Below are positions 1-6,755 of a stretch of 8,553 nt of DNA, in pieces. A program made the position numbers and the translations under genes. The notes below the pieces were generated by a model. The model did not search any database. It saw only the letters and a program-made list of their open reading frames with translations, and had not been told where the DNA came from. Every line of letters begins with the position of its first letter. Position 1 is the stretch's first letter. The DNA is from Planctomycetota bacterium (lineage in GTDB: Bacteria; Planctomycetota; Brocadiia; SM23-32): NCBI GenBank assembly GCA_018400625.1, contig JAGYMJ010000569.1, positions 1-8,553 on the forward strand, in the 5' to 3' direction.

Positions 1-445
1 GTGTCATCACGGCCAGAATGACCAACAAAAAGGGGACTTCGTAACCCAGACTCAAAATAAACTTACGGGAGATGCCGATGCTTATGTTAGGGTTTGCGCC
101 GCCGCCTCCGCTCAAAGCACCGCCAAGCGGCATGAACAGCATTAAATAGAGCACGACGAGCAACCCACCCGAACCGGACATGGGACACATATTGCCCATT
201 GGCAGAAAAAGAACGACCACCAAAGAGCCGGCCAACGAGAGAAGAATCCCGAAATCAAAAATGGCTCCATGGGAAACGGTTTTCTGCGAAAACAATCTTG
301 TCAAATCGATAAGGGGTTGAGCCATGGGTGGGCCATAACGCCATTGAATGCGGGCCACGATGACGCGAAACAGGCCCATGAAGAATATCCCCGCGGCTAA
401 AGCGAATAAAGGAGATAGAATAATTTGTGCAATGAACCATCTCAT
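1..445 (-). CDS. NuoH/MbhM-like membrane subunit of a group 4 hydrogenase-type complex (3' end outside window)
   Basis: This gene starts at 445 and is cut by the left edge after 148 residues; the family is usually about 300 or more. The product is the quinone-site/coupling membrane subunit (NuoH, EchB, MbhM, MbxM family) that links the peripheral redox arm to the ion-pumping subunits. Visible evidence is a first membrane helix (about 4-30), then a cytoplasmic loop with RIQWRYGPP at 32-40 and QPLIDLTRLF at 43-52. This is the hydrogenase-type form of the loop (GPP..QP..D) rather than the GPNRVG of true complex I. Two more hydrophobic stretches follow, then R127 and YE at 135-136, the start of the conserved charged loop. 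The ATG overlaps the stop of the preceding antiporter gene (ATGA, 445-442) with GGTGG just upstream, suggesting translational coupling. An in-frame ATG at 457 is an alternative. A glycine-rich stretch (LSGGGGANPN, 111-120) sits before the loop. The family is secure; the exact complex is inferred. Confidence 0.88.
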   Translation of the reverse strand, partial: MRWFIAQIILSPLFALAAGIFFMGLFRVIVARIQWRYGPPMAQPLIDLTRLFSQKTVSHGAIFDFGILLSLAGSLVVVLFLPMGNMCPMSGSGGLLVVLYLMLFMPLGGALSGGGGANPNISIGISRKFILSLGYEVPFLLVILAVMT

Positions 446-2295
446 GTGGGCCACCATATTTTTAGACCAATCGATGCTGCGACGATAAGAACGATGTAAA
501 GTACATAGTCCCTGGCATCTCCGGTGTAGAGCCTTCGGACAATCTCACCGGTCATTTGTGTCACCCGCGCCAGCCATCCATAGAACTCGTCGACAACGTC
601 TCTGAGATAACGTCCCATCATGCGATAAAGCGGGTTGTAGAATTCCACACTATATTGGTATTTGTCCCGCGGAATCGAAGCACCGGCGGCATAGGTATCC
701 TGGGCGGTGGTCGGCACCGACCTTCGTGAAAAAGCGAACACGACCCAGGCCGCAAAAAACGCTGACACAACGGCCATACTCAGGTTGATGGTGTTCAAGG
801 TCCCGGTTTCAGAAACAATTCCCCAGAGATTGACATTCAGCGGTGTCAGACCGAAGGATGTCACGAAGCCGGCGATGATCTTCAATGGGATACCCGGAAG
901 CACTCCAAAAAGAACGATGATCCCTGAATACAGCAAAATCGGTATCTGCATACTGGTTGGGGCCTTTTTCAGGTCTTTGTACTTCTCTGGAAGCTGGCCC
1001 AAAAAGATGTTGTGGAGGAATTTGTAGAAAGACAGCAGTGTTCCCCAGGTCCCGAGCAAGGCGGCAAAGGCCAAAAATGGATCCTGGTTGAGTATCAGCG
1101 TTTTGTAGATCAACCATTTGGAAACAAACCCATTGGTCAATGGCATCCCGATAATTCCAAATGCGCCGATCAAGGCACCAATAAAGGTGATCGGCATCCT
1201 GCGCATGAGACCACCGAGAGAGTTTAAATCTCTAACGCCACCGGTACGATACTCGACTGCGCCTACACACAGGAAAAGCAAAGCCTTAAATGTCGCATGG
1301 TTGAGCACATGGAAGGCCCCACCAGCAACGCCAAGACTTGTACCATAAGCAATGCCCAAAATGATATAGCCGATTTGACCGATGGAGTGCCATGCCAGAA
1401 GCCGCTTGGCGTCGTCCTGCATCAGCGCGATAAACGTCGGAATCACGATGGTGATCGCGCCGAGCCAACAAAGCACCGACTGCAGGCTGACGGCTTTCCA
1501 CGCGAGTTGGGAAAATTGATGAAACCCCACCAGGACATAAAGGAAAAGAATGAAACCATAGGTTCCCATTTTGATGAGAATCCCGGACAACACCGCGGAA
1601 AACGGTGAAGGGGCTTCGGAGTGCGCATCCGGAAGCCATGTGTGAAACGGCACCAATGCATTTTTAATTCCAAAGACCATAAAACCGAGAATCAAGATGA
1701 ACGACGTGAATCCCGGAGACGCGGTCGTTATTTGGGTGGAAATTGCGGAAAATGTGAGCGTGGAGTACTTTGCGTATAATGACAGGGCCGCCACCAGATA
1801 TGCTGCGGACCCCGTCATTGACATGACGATATATTTCATGCCCGCAGGTAATGCATTCCCCCGATTGTAACTGATCAACAGGAATGTCGCCCAGGACATG
1901 ATTTCCCAAAATACGTAGAACGAAAGGAGATCTCCGGCAAAAACAATGCCCAACATGGAAGCATTGATGAGCAACATTAAAGAATAGTAGAAATCCGTAC
2001 GCTCCCGATTTTTGATGTAGCTCAGTGAAAAAATGATTGAAAATGATCCCACGCCGGATATCGCAATAGCGAAAAACCATGACAAGTCGTTTGTACGCAA
2101 CACCAAAGGCAGCCCGAGGAATTGATATGAAAGCGCATCGTGCACGGATTTTCCATAGAATGTAGCGGTACCAAGCAGCACCGCCAAAGCGACGAGCACC
2201 GCCCATACATCACGCAACTTCGAGGAAATCTTCCCAGGAAGATAAACCAGAAGAGCGCCGCCGAAAGCAACAATGAGCAGTAAACCGAGGGTCAC
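442..2295 (-). CDS. Large MrpD/NuoL-like antiporter subunit with C-terminal extension (MbxH'-type)
   Basis: A 617-residue multi-spanning proton/sodium-translocating subunit of the NuoL/NuoM/NuoN/MrpD family. The family's buried ionic chain is present: E131 in FYVFWE, K211 in FGIKNALVPFHTWLPDAH, K242 in SGILIKMG, H333 and K337 in the LNHATFKALLF helix, and K393 in FVSKWL. After the core (to about 475) there is another hydrophobic stretch at about 503-522. It is followed by a charged, amphipathic segment (about 535-593) and a final membrane helix (about 597-615). This resembles the lateral-helix extension of NuoL and of the H' subunit of the archaeal Mbx/MBS complex. The start is GTG at 2295 with a very good ribosome site (AAGGAGG, 7 nt away), overlapping the previous stop by 4 nt. 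It is a paralogue of the next gene upstream, and the following gene is NuoH-like, as in Mbx clusters. HyfB/HycC-type subunits are the nearest alternative. Confidence 0.9.
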   Translation of the reverse strand: MTLGLLLIVAFGGALLVYLPGKISSKLRDVWAVLVALAVLLGTATFYGKSVHDALSYQFLGLPLVLRTNDLSWFFAIAISGVGSFSIIFSLSYIKNRERTDFYYSLMLLINASMLGIVFAGDLLSFYVFWEIMSWATFLLISYNRGNALPAGMKYIVMSMTGSAAYLVAALSLYAKYSTLTFSAISTQITTASPGFTSFILILGFMVFGIKNALVPFHTWLPDAHSEAPSPFSAVLSGILIKMGTYGFILFLYVLVGFHQFSQLAWKAVSLQSVLCWLGAITIVIPTFIALMQDDAKRLLAWHSIGQIGYIILGIAYGTSLGVAGGAFHVLNHATFKALLFLCVGAVEYRTGGVRDLNSLGGLMRRMPITFIGALIGAFGIIGMPLTNGFVSKWLIYKTLILNQDPFLAFAALLGTWGTLLSFYKFLHNIFLGQLPEKYKDLKKAPTSMQIPILLYSGIIVLFGVLPGIPLKIIAGFVTSFGLTPLNVNLWGIVSETGTLNTINLSMAVVSAFFAAWVVFAFSRRSVPTTAQDTYAAGASIPRDKYQYSVEFYNPLYRMMGRYLRDVVDEFYGWLARVTQMTGEIVRRLYTGDARDYVLYIVLIVAASIGLKIWWPT

Positions 2296-3758
2296 CCGAG
2301 AACCTCCTTGATGTAGCCGGCTTTGTTGAGCAAATCAGCGGCTGCCGATTTCAGATACGGCAGCAAAACATCCGGATATACCCCCAGCGCCACAATGAAT
2401 ACCACCAAAGCCATAATGGGAATGGACGCACTGGCGGGCACCTTCTTATATTCAATCTGCCTTTTTGCATCCTTGAAATACAACGTCTGCACCATGCGAA
2501 AAAAGTAGGCACCTTCGACCACGGTCGCGAGAAACACAATCCCTATAAGCACGGTAAAAAAGATGCTTTTCCCAGCAAGGGCCGCGCGCACGATCAAAAA
2601 TTTTCCTGCAAATCCGACGAACGGCGGCAATCCAACGAGAGAAAATGCCGCCACCACGCACGCAAAGCAGACCACGGGCATTCGTTTGCCGATACCGTTT
2701 AGAGACGACAGGCTCATCGATCCACTGCGGGCGACCAGGTATCCAACACCCAAGAACAACACTGCTTTGGAAAGGGCATGGCTGACGAGTTGAAGTAAGC
2801 CGGCACCGACCCCGTCCGGGGTGGCGATACACATAGCAAAGACAATCAACCCCACCTGGCCCACACTCGAGTAGGCGAGCATGCGCTTGATGTTATCCTG
2901 GCTGAAAGCGCATATTTCTCCAATGAGCAGGGTTGCTAAACCGAGCAACAGAACATACTGAAATACGACAGCAACGCCGAAAATCGTGAATAAAACTCGC
3001 GCGACTGCGTAAATACCCACTTTGATGGCGATGCCCGATAAAATGGCACTGATTGAAGAAGGTGCGGAGGAGTGCGCATCCGGCAGCCAAGCGTTGAGAG
3101 GAAATATCGCTGCTTCAACCCCAAATCCCGTAACCAGAAGAACCAACGCCAAAAAGAGGGCCGGCGAATCGACATTGTCAATATGGATGGCGATTTGAGC
3201 CATGTTGAGCGTGCCGAACATCCCGTATAAAATTGCGATACCCACCAAAATCAGGCCGCTGCCCACCGAACCTTGAATCAGGTATTTCACTGCAGATTCG
3301 ACCCCGTTTCTATCTCCGAGGTAGGCCACCAGCGCATAGGACGAAATGCACAGTATCTCGTAAAATACGAACAGATTGAAAAGATCGCCGGTCAGTACCG
3401 CTCCGGTGGCTCCGGAAAGCAGCAAAAGGTAGAGGGCGTGGTACTTGTCTTGGGCCCCTTGTTTGATGTAGCCCCACGCATATATCGATACGGCCAGGCC
3501 CACCAATGAGATAAGCCCCGAAAGCCCTACTCCAAGGGGACCGGCAACGAGATGAATGCCCAAAGGTGGGGGAAGCCCTCCGAGGATCACAATTCGGGTG
3601 TTTTCCATTACCGAAGGAAGCAGCAGGATCGAGAGGATCAGGTTGCACACCATTGCAGCGATGGGAAGGTAAGCGGCGATGCGCTTCGATACGAAATTGA
3701 AAAGGGGCATAGCGAATGCGAGACCCAGAGGCACAATGATGAGGAGAACCGCTACCAT
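2292..3758 (-). CDS. mrpD: MrpD-like antiporter subunit (MbxH/MbhH-type)
   Basis: A 488-residue membrane protein of the MrpD/NuoM-N family, about the normal length for MrpD, expected to translocate H+ or exchange Na+/H+ in the membrane arm. Visible family features are FVFYEI with E134, FPLNAWLPDAHSSAPSSISAILSG at about 219-242, K246 in the next helix, YSSVGQVG at 296-303, and H327/K331 in the SHALSKAVLF helix. One key position is unusual. Where most relatives have a mid-membrane lysine (G.KAA.FP), this protein has glutamate, E215, in GFGVEAAIFP. The ATG at 3758 follows AGGGGA with 6 nt spacing and overlaps the mrpC stop by 7 nt. The gene overlaps the large paralogue downstream by 4 nt. Assignment to the antiporter family is firm; ion specificity cannot be read from sequence alone. 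Confidence 0.92.
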   Translation of the reverse strand: MVAVLLIIVPLGLAFAMPLFNFVSKRIAAYLPIAAMVCNLILSILLLPSVMENTRIVILGGLPPPLGIHLVAGPLGVGLSGLISLVGLAVSIYAWGYIKQGAQDKYHALYLLLLSGATGAVLTGDLFNLFVFYEILCISSYALVAYLGDRNGVESAVKYLIQGSVGSGLILVGIAILYGMFGTLNMAQIAIHIDNVDSPALFLALVLLVTGFGVEAAIFPLNAWLPDAHSSAPSSISAILSGIAIKVGIYAVARVLFTIFGVAVVFQYVLLLGLATLLIGEICAFSQDNIKRMLAYSSVGQVGLIVFAMCIATPDGVGAGLLQLVSHALSKAVLFLGVGYLVARSGSMSLSSLNGIGKRMPVVCFACVVAAFSLVGLPPFVGFAGKFLIVRAALAGKSIFFTVLIGIVFLATVVEGAYFFRMVQTLYFKDAKRQIEYKKVPASASIPIMALVVFIVALGVYPDVLLPYLKSAAADLLNKAGYIKEVLG

Positions 3759-4111
3759 TTCAGTCCCCTTATTTTACGTAGATTGAGCGTTCCGTAATGT
3801 TCGTGTAGCCTGATGGTCAAGGACAGCGCGAGCGCGAGAACCGCCACCCCGATGACAATGGCCGTCAAAACAAGGGCCTGAGGCGTAGGATCGACCATTT
3901 CTGCCGGGGATCCGGTTGTCCTGGAAAAAATTGGGGCTGTGGCCCCCTGGATATAACCCACGACAACGAGCAGCAAATAGATGCCCGTTTCAAAAAGGCT
4001 CAGGCCGATGATGACCTTAATCAGGTTTTTTTTCGTCAACATGGTATAAAGACCCACGATCATCAGGCCTACACAGCCAACGAAATAGGTGCTTTGGTGA
4101 AACATGCTCAC
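3752..4111 (-). CDS. mrpC: MrpC/NuoK-like subunit (MbhG/MbxG-type)
   Basis: A 119-residue, three-helix membrane protein of the MrpC/NuoK family. Helices lie at about 8-24, 31-53 and 79-102. The diagnostic segment DPTPQALVLTAIVIG is at about 74-88, and the second helix carries a conserved glutamate (LSLFETGIYLL). MrpC pairs with MrpD-type subunits and supplies part of the ion path. The listed start is GTG at 4111, overlapping the stop of the fused MbhE-MrpB gene (GTGA) with AGGA 4 nt upstream. An ATG two codons later (4105) would place the same AGGA 10 nt away, so the first two residues are uncertain. The length matches the family. Confidence 0.92.
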   Translation of the reverse strand: MSMFHQSTYFVGCVGLMIVGLYTMLTKKNLIKVIIGLSLFETGIYLLLVVVGYIQGATAPIFSRTTGSPAEMVDPTPQALVLTAIVIGVAVLALALSLTIRLHEHYGTLNLRKIRGLKW

Positions 4112-4809
4112 GGATTCCTTTCGATGAGTCCAGCGACAATGCCCGCTAATTCAGCCCCCACTTTGAAACCAATTGCGATATAAATTATCGGGATCACGCC
4201 TCCACTGAGCAGCATGTAGTCCATGCCGCGAGGGAGAAAATTCTCCAAAAAGCTTTCTCCCCAATAAAGGCCCGCAAGACCTATCCCCACAAAAATGATC
4301 CCGGCCAAAGATTCGACGGTATTCATGGATTTCATGGGAATCTTTTTCTCTTCGCAGCCTAGAAAAAGAAGCAAAAAGGCGGAGGCGATGATCACACCCC
4401 CTTGAAATCCACCTCCAGGAGAAAGGTGTCCATGGATGAAGACATAGGTACCGAAAAGCACAATCAGCGGAAAGAGAAACCGGCATCCTGTCTGTAGGAT
4501 GAGGCTGGCGGACTGTTTTTCCTTTTCATACCTTTTTACCTTTTTTCGTGAGTGGAAAACGGCGCCCAAACCAATCGCTGCGATGAACAGAATCGTCACT
4601 TCACCTAGCGTATCGAATCCTCGATAGGTCACCACCACTGAAGTGACCACATTGGCCGCCCCTGTCTTTTCCATTCCCTGATTAAGATAGAAGCGACCAG
4701 GTTTGTCCGCATTGTCGATTTGGTTGGAACCAAAAGGTGCCTGCTCCAGAGCAAAAACCAAACCCAAGGACAAGATGACGAGAAGCACGCAGCTGATTAA
4801 AATCCTCAT
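4108..4809 (-). CDS. Fused MbhE + MrpB/MbhF-type subunit
   Basis: A 233-residue membrane protein combining two families that are separate genes in the archaeal Mbh cluster. Residues 1-85 resemble MbhE (the piece matching the C-terminal part of MrpA): a hydrophobic N-terminus, then NVVTSVVVTYRGFDTLGEVT at 53-72 and a second helix. A basic linker (about 88-99) leads to an MrpB domain with FPLIVLFGTYVFIHGHLSPGGGFQGGVI at about 113-140, the hallmark of MrpB/MnhB, followed by further helices to about 229. It belongs to the antiporter module and probably contacts the DUF4040 protein encoded just upstream. Its ATG overlaps that gene's stop (ATGA, 4809-4806), and its own stop overlaps the mrpC start. 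Such E/F fusions are compatible with Mbx-type clusters; that point is from memory. Confidence 0.88.
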   Translation of the reverse strand: MRILISCVLLVILSLGLVFALEQAPFGSNQIDNADKPGRFYLNQGMEKTGAANVVTSVVVTYRGFDTLGEVTILFIAAIGLGAVFHSRKKVKRYEKEKQSASLILQTGCRFLFPLIVLFGTYVFIHGHLSPGGGFQGGVIIASAFLLLFLGCEEKKIPMKSMNTVESLAGIIFVGIGLAGLYWGESFLENFLPRGMDYMLLSGGVIPIIYIAIGFKVGAELAGIVAGLIERNP

Positions 4810-5063
4810 TCTTCTTCGACCCTTTTTGTTTTCTTGATGGCGATGACAAAAATAGCCGTGGTCAAAGCGGCGCCGATGGAGGCTTCAGCCATGGCTACAT
4901 CCGGAGCCTGGAGAAAATAGAACAATATGGCCGCCATCAAACTGACGAACGCAGCAGCAATGACTGCATTTAACAGGTCCTTAAAAACGCAGGCGCATAC
5001 GGCTCCTCCAAGCATCAACAGCGTCAGGCTCAACTCGAGGATCTGTTCCAGGCTTTCTTCCAC
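4806..5063 (-). CDS. DUF4040/MbhD-type subunit (MrpA C-terminal-like)
   Basis: An 85-residue protein with three hydrophobic stretches (about 10-27, 30-52 and 61-75). It carries the family signature LQAPDVAMAEASIGAALTT at about 51-69, including D55 and E60. In standalone Mrp antiporters this domain is part of the large MrpA protein. A free-standing copy is characteristic of Mbh, Mbx and related ferredoxin-linked complexes, so the gene helps rule out a simple Mrp antiporter. The start is GTG at 5063, 2 nt after the mrpG stop; GGAG lies 11 nt upstream, a rather long spacing. The stop overlaps the next gene's ATG. Confidence 0.87.
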   Translation of the reverse strand: MEESLEQILELSLTLLMLGGAVCACVFKDLLNAVIAAAFVSLMAAILFYFLQAPDVAMAEASIGAALTTAIFVIAIKKTKRVEEE

Positions 5064-5065
5064 GA

Positions 5066-5404
5066 TTACAATTTCTCCGTATTGGCGTACGATGGAAAAT
5101 CACGGCTTTTGTCCACGACACTCCCGTCCCATAAAGGGACTCCTGACTTTTTGGCTGCTCTGCCCAACGCATGGTTCGAGATGGGGTTGGTCAAAAGAAC
5201 GAACAAACTGACCAAAAGCGCTTTCCAAAACCATGCCGGCTCGACGATCCCCACACCGAGCACGGCAAAAAGGCAGCCAAACGTCGTGCACTTCGTACCG
5301 GCTTGCAATCGATTGTACACATCAGGCAATCTTACGATGCCGAAGCTGCCCAGGAACAAAAACAGCACACCGATTCCGATAGCAATCATTCCCGCAATGT
5401 GCAT
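5066..5404 (-). CDS. mrpG: MrpG-like antiporter subunit (MbhC/MbxC-type)
   Basis: A 112-residue membrane protein of the MrpG/MnhG family. The signature GIVRLPDVYNRLQAGTKCTTFG lies at 22-43, followed by a helix, then LLTNPISNHALGRAAKKSG at about 70-88, matching the family's LT.P...H..GRAA pattern. Three helices are apparent (about 4-21, 41-53 and 57-73), with a hydrophilic tail of about 25 residues. MrpG acts as a small structural or ion-path subunit of the antiporter module. The ATG at 5404 directly abuts the mrpF stop codon with no spacer, and the next gene starts 2 nt after its stop. Confidence 0.92.
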   Translation of the reverse strand: MHIAGMIAIGIGVLFLFLGSFGIVRLPDVYNRLQAGTKCTTFGCLFAVLGVGIVEPAWFWKALLVSLFVLLTNPISNHALGRAAKKSGVPLWDGSVVDKSRDFPSYANTEKL

Positions 5405-5656
5405 CTATATCCCCTTTTCCAAAAAGCGCGCGATGGCCACCGACCCGATGAACATCAACACCGCGTAAACCAAGGCTACGTCCAGGTAAATGTATCGTTT
5501 GAAGACCAATGCCAGAATGACGAGTAAGGCGGTGGTAACGGTCGTCACCGTGTCTAATGCCACGGCCCTGTCGGTAGCGGTGGGCCCCTTGATCAGTCTA
5601 ATCAAGCACAGAACAATGGCTGCTCCAATAACCAACAAGAAAATGCTTACTATCAT
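5405..5656 (-). CDS. mrpF: MrpF-like antiporter subunit (MbhB/MbxB-type)
   Basis: An 83-residue, three-helix protein of the MrpF/MnhF family. The signature RLIKGPTATDRAVALDTVTT at 20-39 contains the conserved aspartates D29 and D35. I chose the ATG at 5656 because GGGAGG lies 4 nt upstream. An in-frame GTG at 5668 would add four residues, but it would run through that ribosome site. It is the first gene of the tightly packed run mrpF-mrpG-MbhD-MbhE/MrpB-mrpC-H-H'-M. A 157-170 bp AT-rich gap separates it from mrpE, so an extra promoter for this run is possible. Confidence 0.91.
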   Translation of the reverse strand: MIVSIFLLVIGAAIVLCLIRLIKGPTATDRAVALDTVTTVTTALLVILALVFKRYIYLDVALVYAVLMFIGSVAIARFLEKGI

Positions 5657-5684
5657 TCGTCCTCCCACTTTCTTCCTGCCCGTT

Positions 5685-5697
5685 TTATTTATATATA
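5685..5697. repeat. 13-bp AT direct repeat, proximal copy
   Basis: This is the exact partner of the copy at 5709-5721. It lies about 30 bp upstream of the mrpF start codon, on the side where an internal promoter would sit. Confidence 0.4.
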
Positions 5698-5708
5698 TGT
5701 AGAAATAA

Positions 5709-5721
5709 TTATTTATATATA
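5709..5721. repeat. 13-bp AT direct repeat, distal copy
   Basis: TTATTTATATATA is repeated exactly at 5685-5697, with starts 24 bp apart, inside the AT-rich stretch from 5683 to 5740 between mrpE and mrpF. On the minus strand each copy reads TATATATAAATAA and could offer a -10-like box for the mrpF run, but no convincing -35 is seen. It may equally be compositional. Confidence 0.4.
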
Positions 5722-5768
5722 GAAAAAATTTTTATTTGTTTGAGTGATTTCCGTAATTTCGTGATATC

Positions 5769-5787
5769 GGATCAATTCCGGATGACG
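5769..5787. repeat. Partial copy of the REP-like repeat
   Basis: GGATCAATTCCGGATGACG here matches the right end of the inverted-repeat element near 6992-7011 (GGATCAAGTCCGGGATGACG) with one substitution and one missing G. It lies just past the 3' end of mrpE in an intergenic gap, as expected for a decayed dispersed repeat. Confidence 0.5.
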
Positions 5788-5825
5788 TTCAAGGGAGTTG
5801 TTATGACGCCCTCAATGTTCATACC

Positions 5826-6350
5826 TTATGAAAATACCCTTTTTAGGTGCTTCTCGAATTTCAAGGCGATGGCCTGGGTGGCCTTCTCCTCGTCTTGCGT
5901 ACTTACGTTAATCCAATGAATCAGGAGTTTATCCCCAGCGATATCCAGAGTGAACGTACCCGGAGTCAGTGTGATCGAATTGGCCAACATCAGCTTTGCC
6001 AAATCTTGTTTCAACTCCGTTTTGACTACCACGATGCCAGGCCTTATCGGCATCTTGGGATGAACAACCCTATAGGCGACATCAATGTTTGCCTTGATGA
6101 TCTCCTTAAAAAGGGAGGCGATATAGATAAGAAGAAAGGAAAGCGTTTTTACAGTAGGTGTTGGCAAACCTAATCCAACATAGCTTTTACTCAAAAACAG
6201 TGAAAGGATGAAGCTGATAAGAACGCCCGCTGTAAGTTCCTGCCAATGCAAAGTTGAGGTAAGAGCCATCCACACTAAGGTGAGCAGTATAAATAGATAA
6301 AGGAAAATTCTTACCCTGGTAGTAGATTTTTTAAAGATCCTTTCAACCAT
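5826..6350 (-). CDS. mrpE: MrpE-like antiporter subunit (MbhA/MbxA-type)
   Basis: A 174-residue protein of the MrpE/MnhE family. It has two to three N-terminal membrane segments (about 13-33, 38-53 and 66-86) and a soluble cytoplasmic C-terminal domain. The domain contains LANSITLTPGTFTLDIAGDKLLIHWI at about 122-147, the family's most conserved stretch. Length is normal. The ATG at 6350 has a good ribosome site (AAGGAAGGG a few bases upstream). It lies 110 bp downstream of the TusA-like gene on the same strand and about 170 bp before mrpF. It is therefore probably co-transcribed with both, though the gaps leave room for extra regulation. MrpE leads the gene order in Mbh and Mbx clusters, as here. 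Confidence 0.92.
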   Translation of the reverse strand: MVERIFKKSTTRVRIFLYLFILLTLVWMALTSTLHWQELTAGVLISFILSLFLSKSYVGLGLPTPTVKTLSFLLIYIASLFKEIIKANIDVAYRVVHPKMPIRPGIVVVKTELKQDLAKLMLANSITLTPGTFTLDIAGDKLLIHWINVSTQDEEKATQAIALKFEKHLKRVFS

Positions 6351-6394
6351 ATCGCCCTTCCTTGCTTTCTGCTCTCACTTGTGCTGGCAGGCGC

Positions 6395-6421
6395 CCGGAA
6401 CATAAGTGCTTCCTGTTCCGG
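6395..6421. promoter_or_regulatory. Perfect 8-bp dyad in the gap between the TusA-like gene and mrpE
   Basis: CCGGAACA at 6395-6402 and TGTTCCGG at 6414-6421 are exact inverted repeats separated by 11 bp; the spacer holds the small palindrome AAGTGCTT. No U-tract follows on either strand, so it is not an ordinary intrinsic terminator. It could be an operator, or an mRNA hairpin that protects or processes the transcript between the two genes. Confidence 0.45.
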
Positions 6422-6459
6422 ATTAAGACAATCATGGTATAGAAAATAATGTCTCTATT

Positions 6460-6711
6460 TTAAGGACCCTCCGGCATGAGTCTTTTTATGTAAATTTTTT
6501 CGTATTCATCCATTTTCTCGAAACCAAGCAATACATCCGATGAATTTTTGATTATTTGTTCCAAGAGGATTTTTGTTTCAGAATCATTTGACCATACCTC
6601 CAGGATTTGGCCGTGCTTCATCTTATTCAACACTGATTTCACCTTTAAAACGGATAAGGGGCTGATGTAGTCCCGAATATCCAGCGTCTGATTTTCGCAA
6701 CTGAGTGACAT
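6460..6711 (-). CDS. TusA/SirA-fold protein lacking the catalytic cysteine
   Basis: An 83-residue soluble protein recognisable as a TusA/SirA/YeeD-family fold. LDIRDYISPLSVLKVKSVLNKMKHGQILEVW lies at 10-40, aligning with the family pattern LD.rGl.CP.Pvl.....l..l..G..l.V. TusA proteins carry persulfide sulfur on the cysteine of the CPxP motif; here that motif reads SPLS (S17-P18-L19-S20; codon AGC, one base from TGC). The preceding glycine is also changed (D14). The only cysteine is C5 near the N-terminus. Classical sulfur relay is therefore doubtful; a regulatory or binding role, or use of C5, is possible. It is the first gene downstream of the sigma-54 promoter and precedes the antiporter-type complex. 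No strong ribosome site is seen before the ATG. The family call is fairly sure; function is unknown. Confidence 0.75.
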   Translation of the reverse strand: MSLSCENQTLDIRDYISPLSVLKVKSVLNKMKHGQILEVWSNDSETKILLEQIIKNSSDVLLGFEKMDEYEKIYIKRLMPEGP

Positions 6712-6755
6712 TTACGAGGCCAGAAAAATTTGTAAGAACTTTTTATTTTTGAATC

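Noticed and set aside
255..440. A 61-residue open frame on the minus strand at the left end
   Set aside because: It is out of frame with the NuoH-like gene, which runs through the same bases from 445 with clear family motifs; the short frame has none.
707..1348. Several 70-106 residue plus-strand open frames opposite the large antiporter gene
   Set aside because: They lie wholly inside a gene with strong family motifs, have no recognisable domains and no supporting start sites.
4927..5527. Overlapping plus-strand frames of 94-128 residues opposite mrpF, mrpG and the DUF4040 gene
   Set aside because: The minus-strand genes carry diagnostic MrpF/MrpG/DUF4040 motifs and abut one another; the plus-strand products look like random composition.
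6395..6421. The dyad as an intrinsic terminator
   Set aside because: Neither strand has a run of T after the stem, and genes continue in the same direction downstream.
6483..6499. A fourth copy of the operator motif (TTATGTAAA)
   Set aside because: Only the right half matches, and it falls within the coding sequence of the TusA-like gene.
6660..6662. Possible selenocysteine or frameshift at the missing TusA cysteine
   Set aside because: The codon is a plain AGC serine in an intact frame; there is no in-frame TGA and the rest of the fold continues normally.
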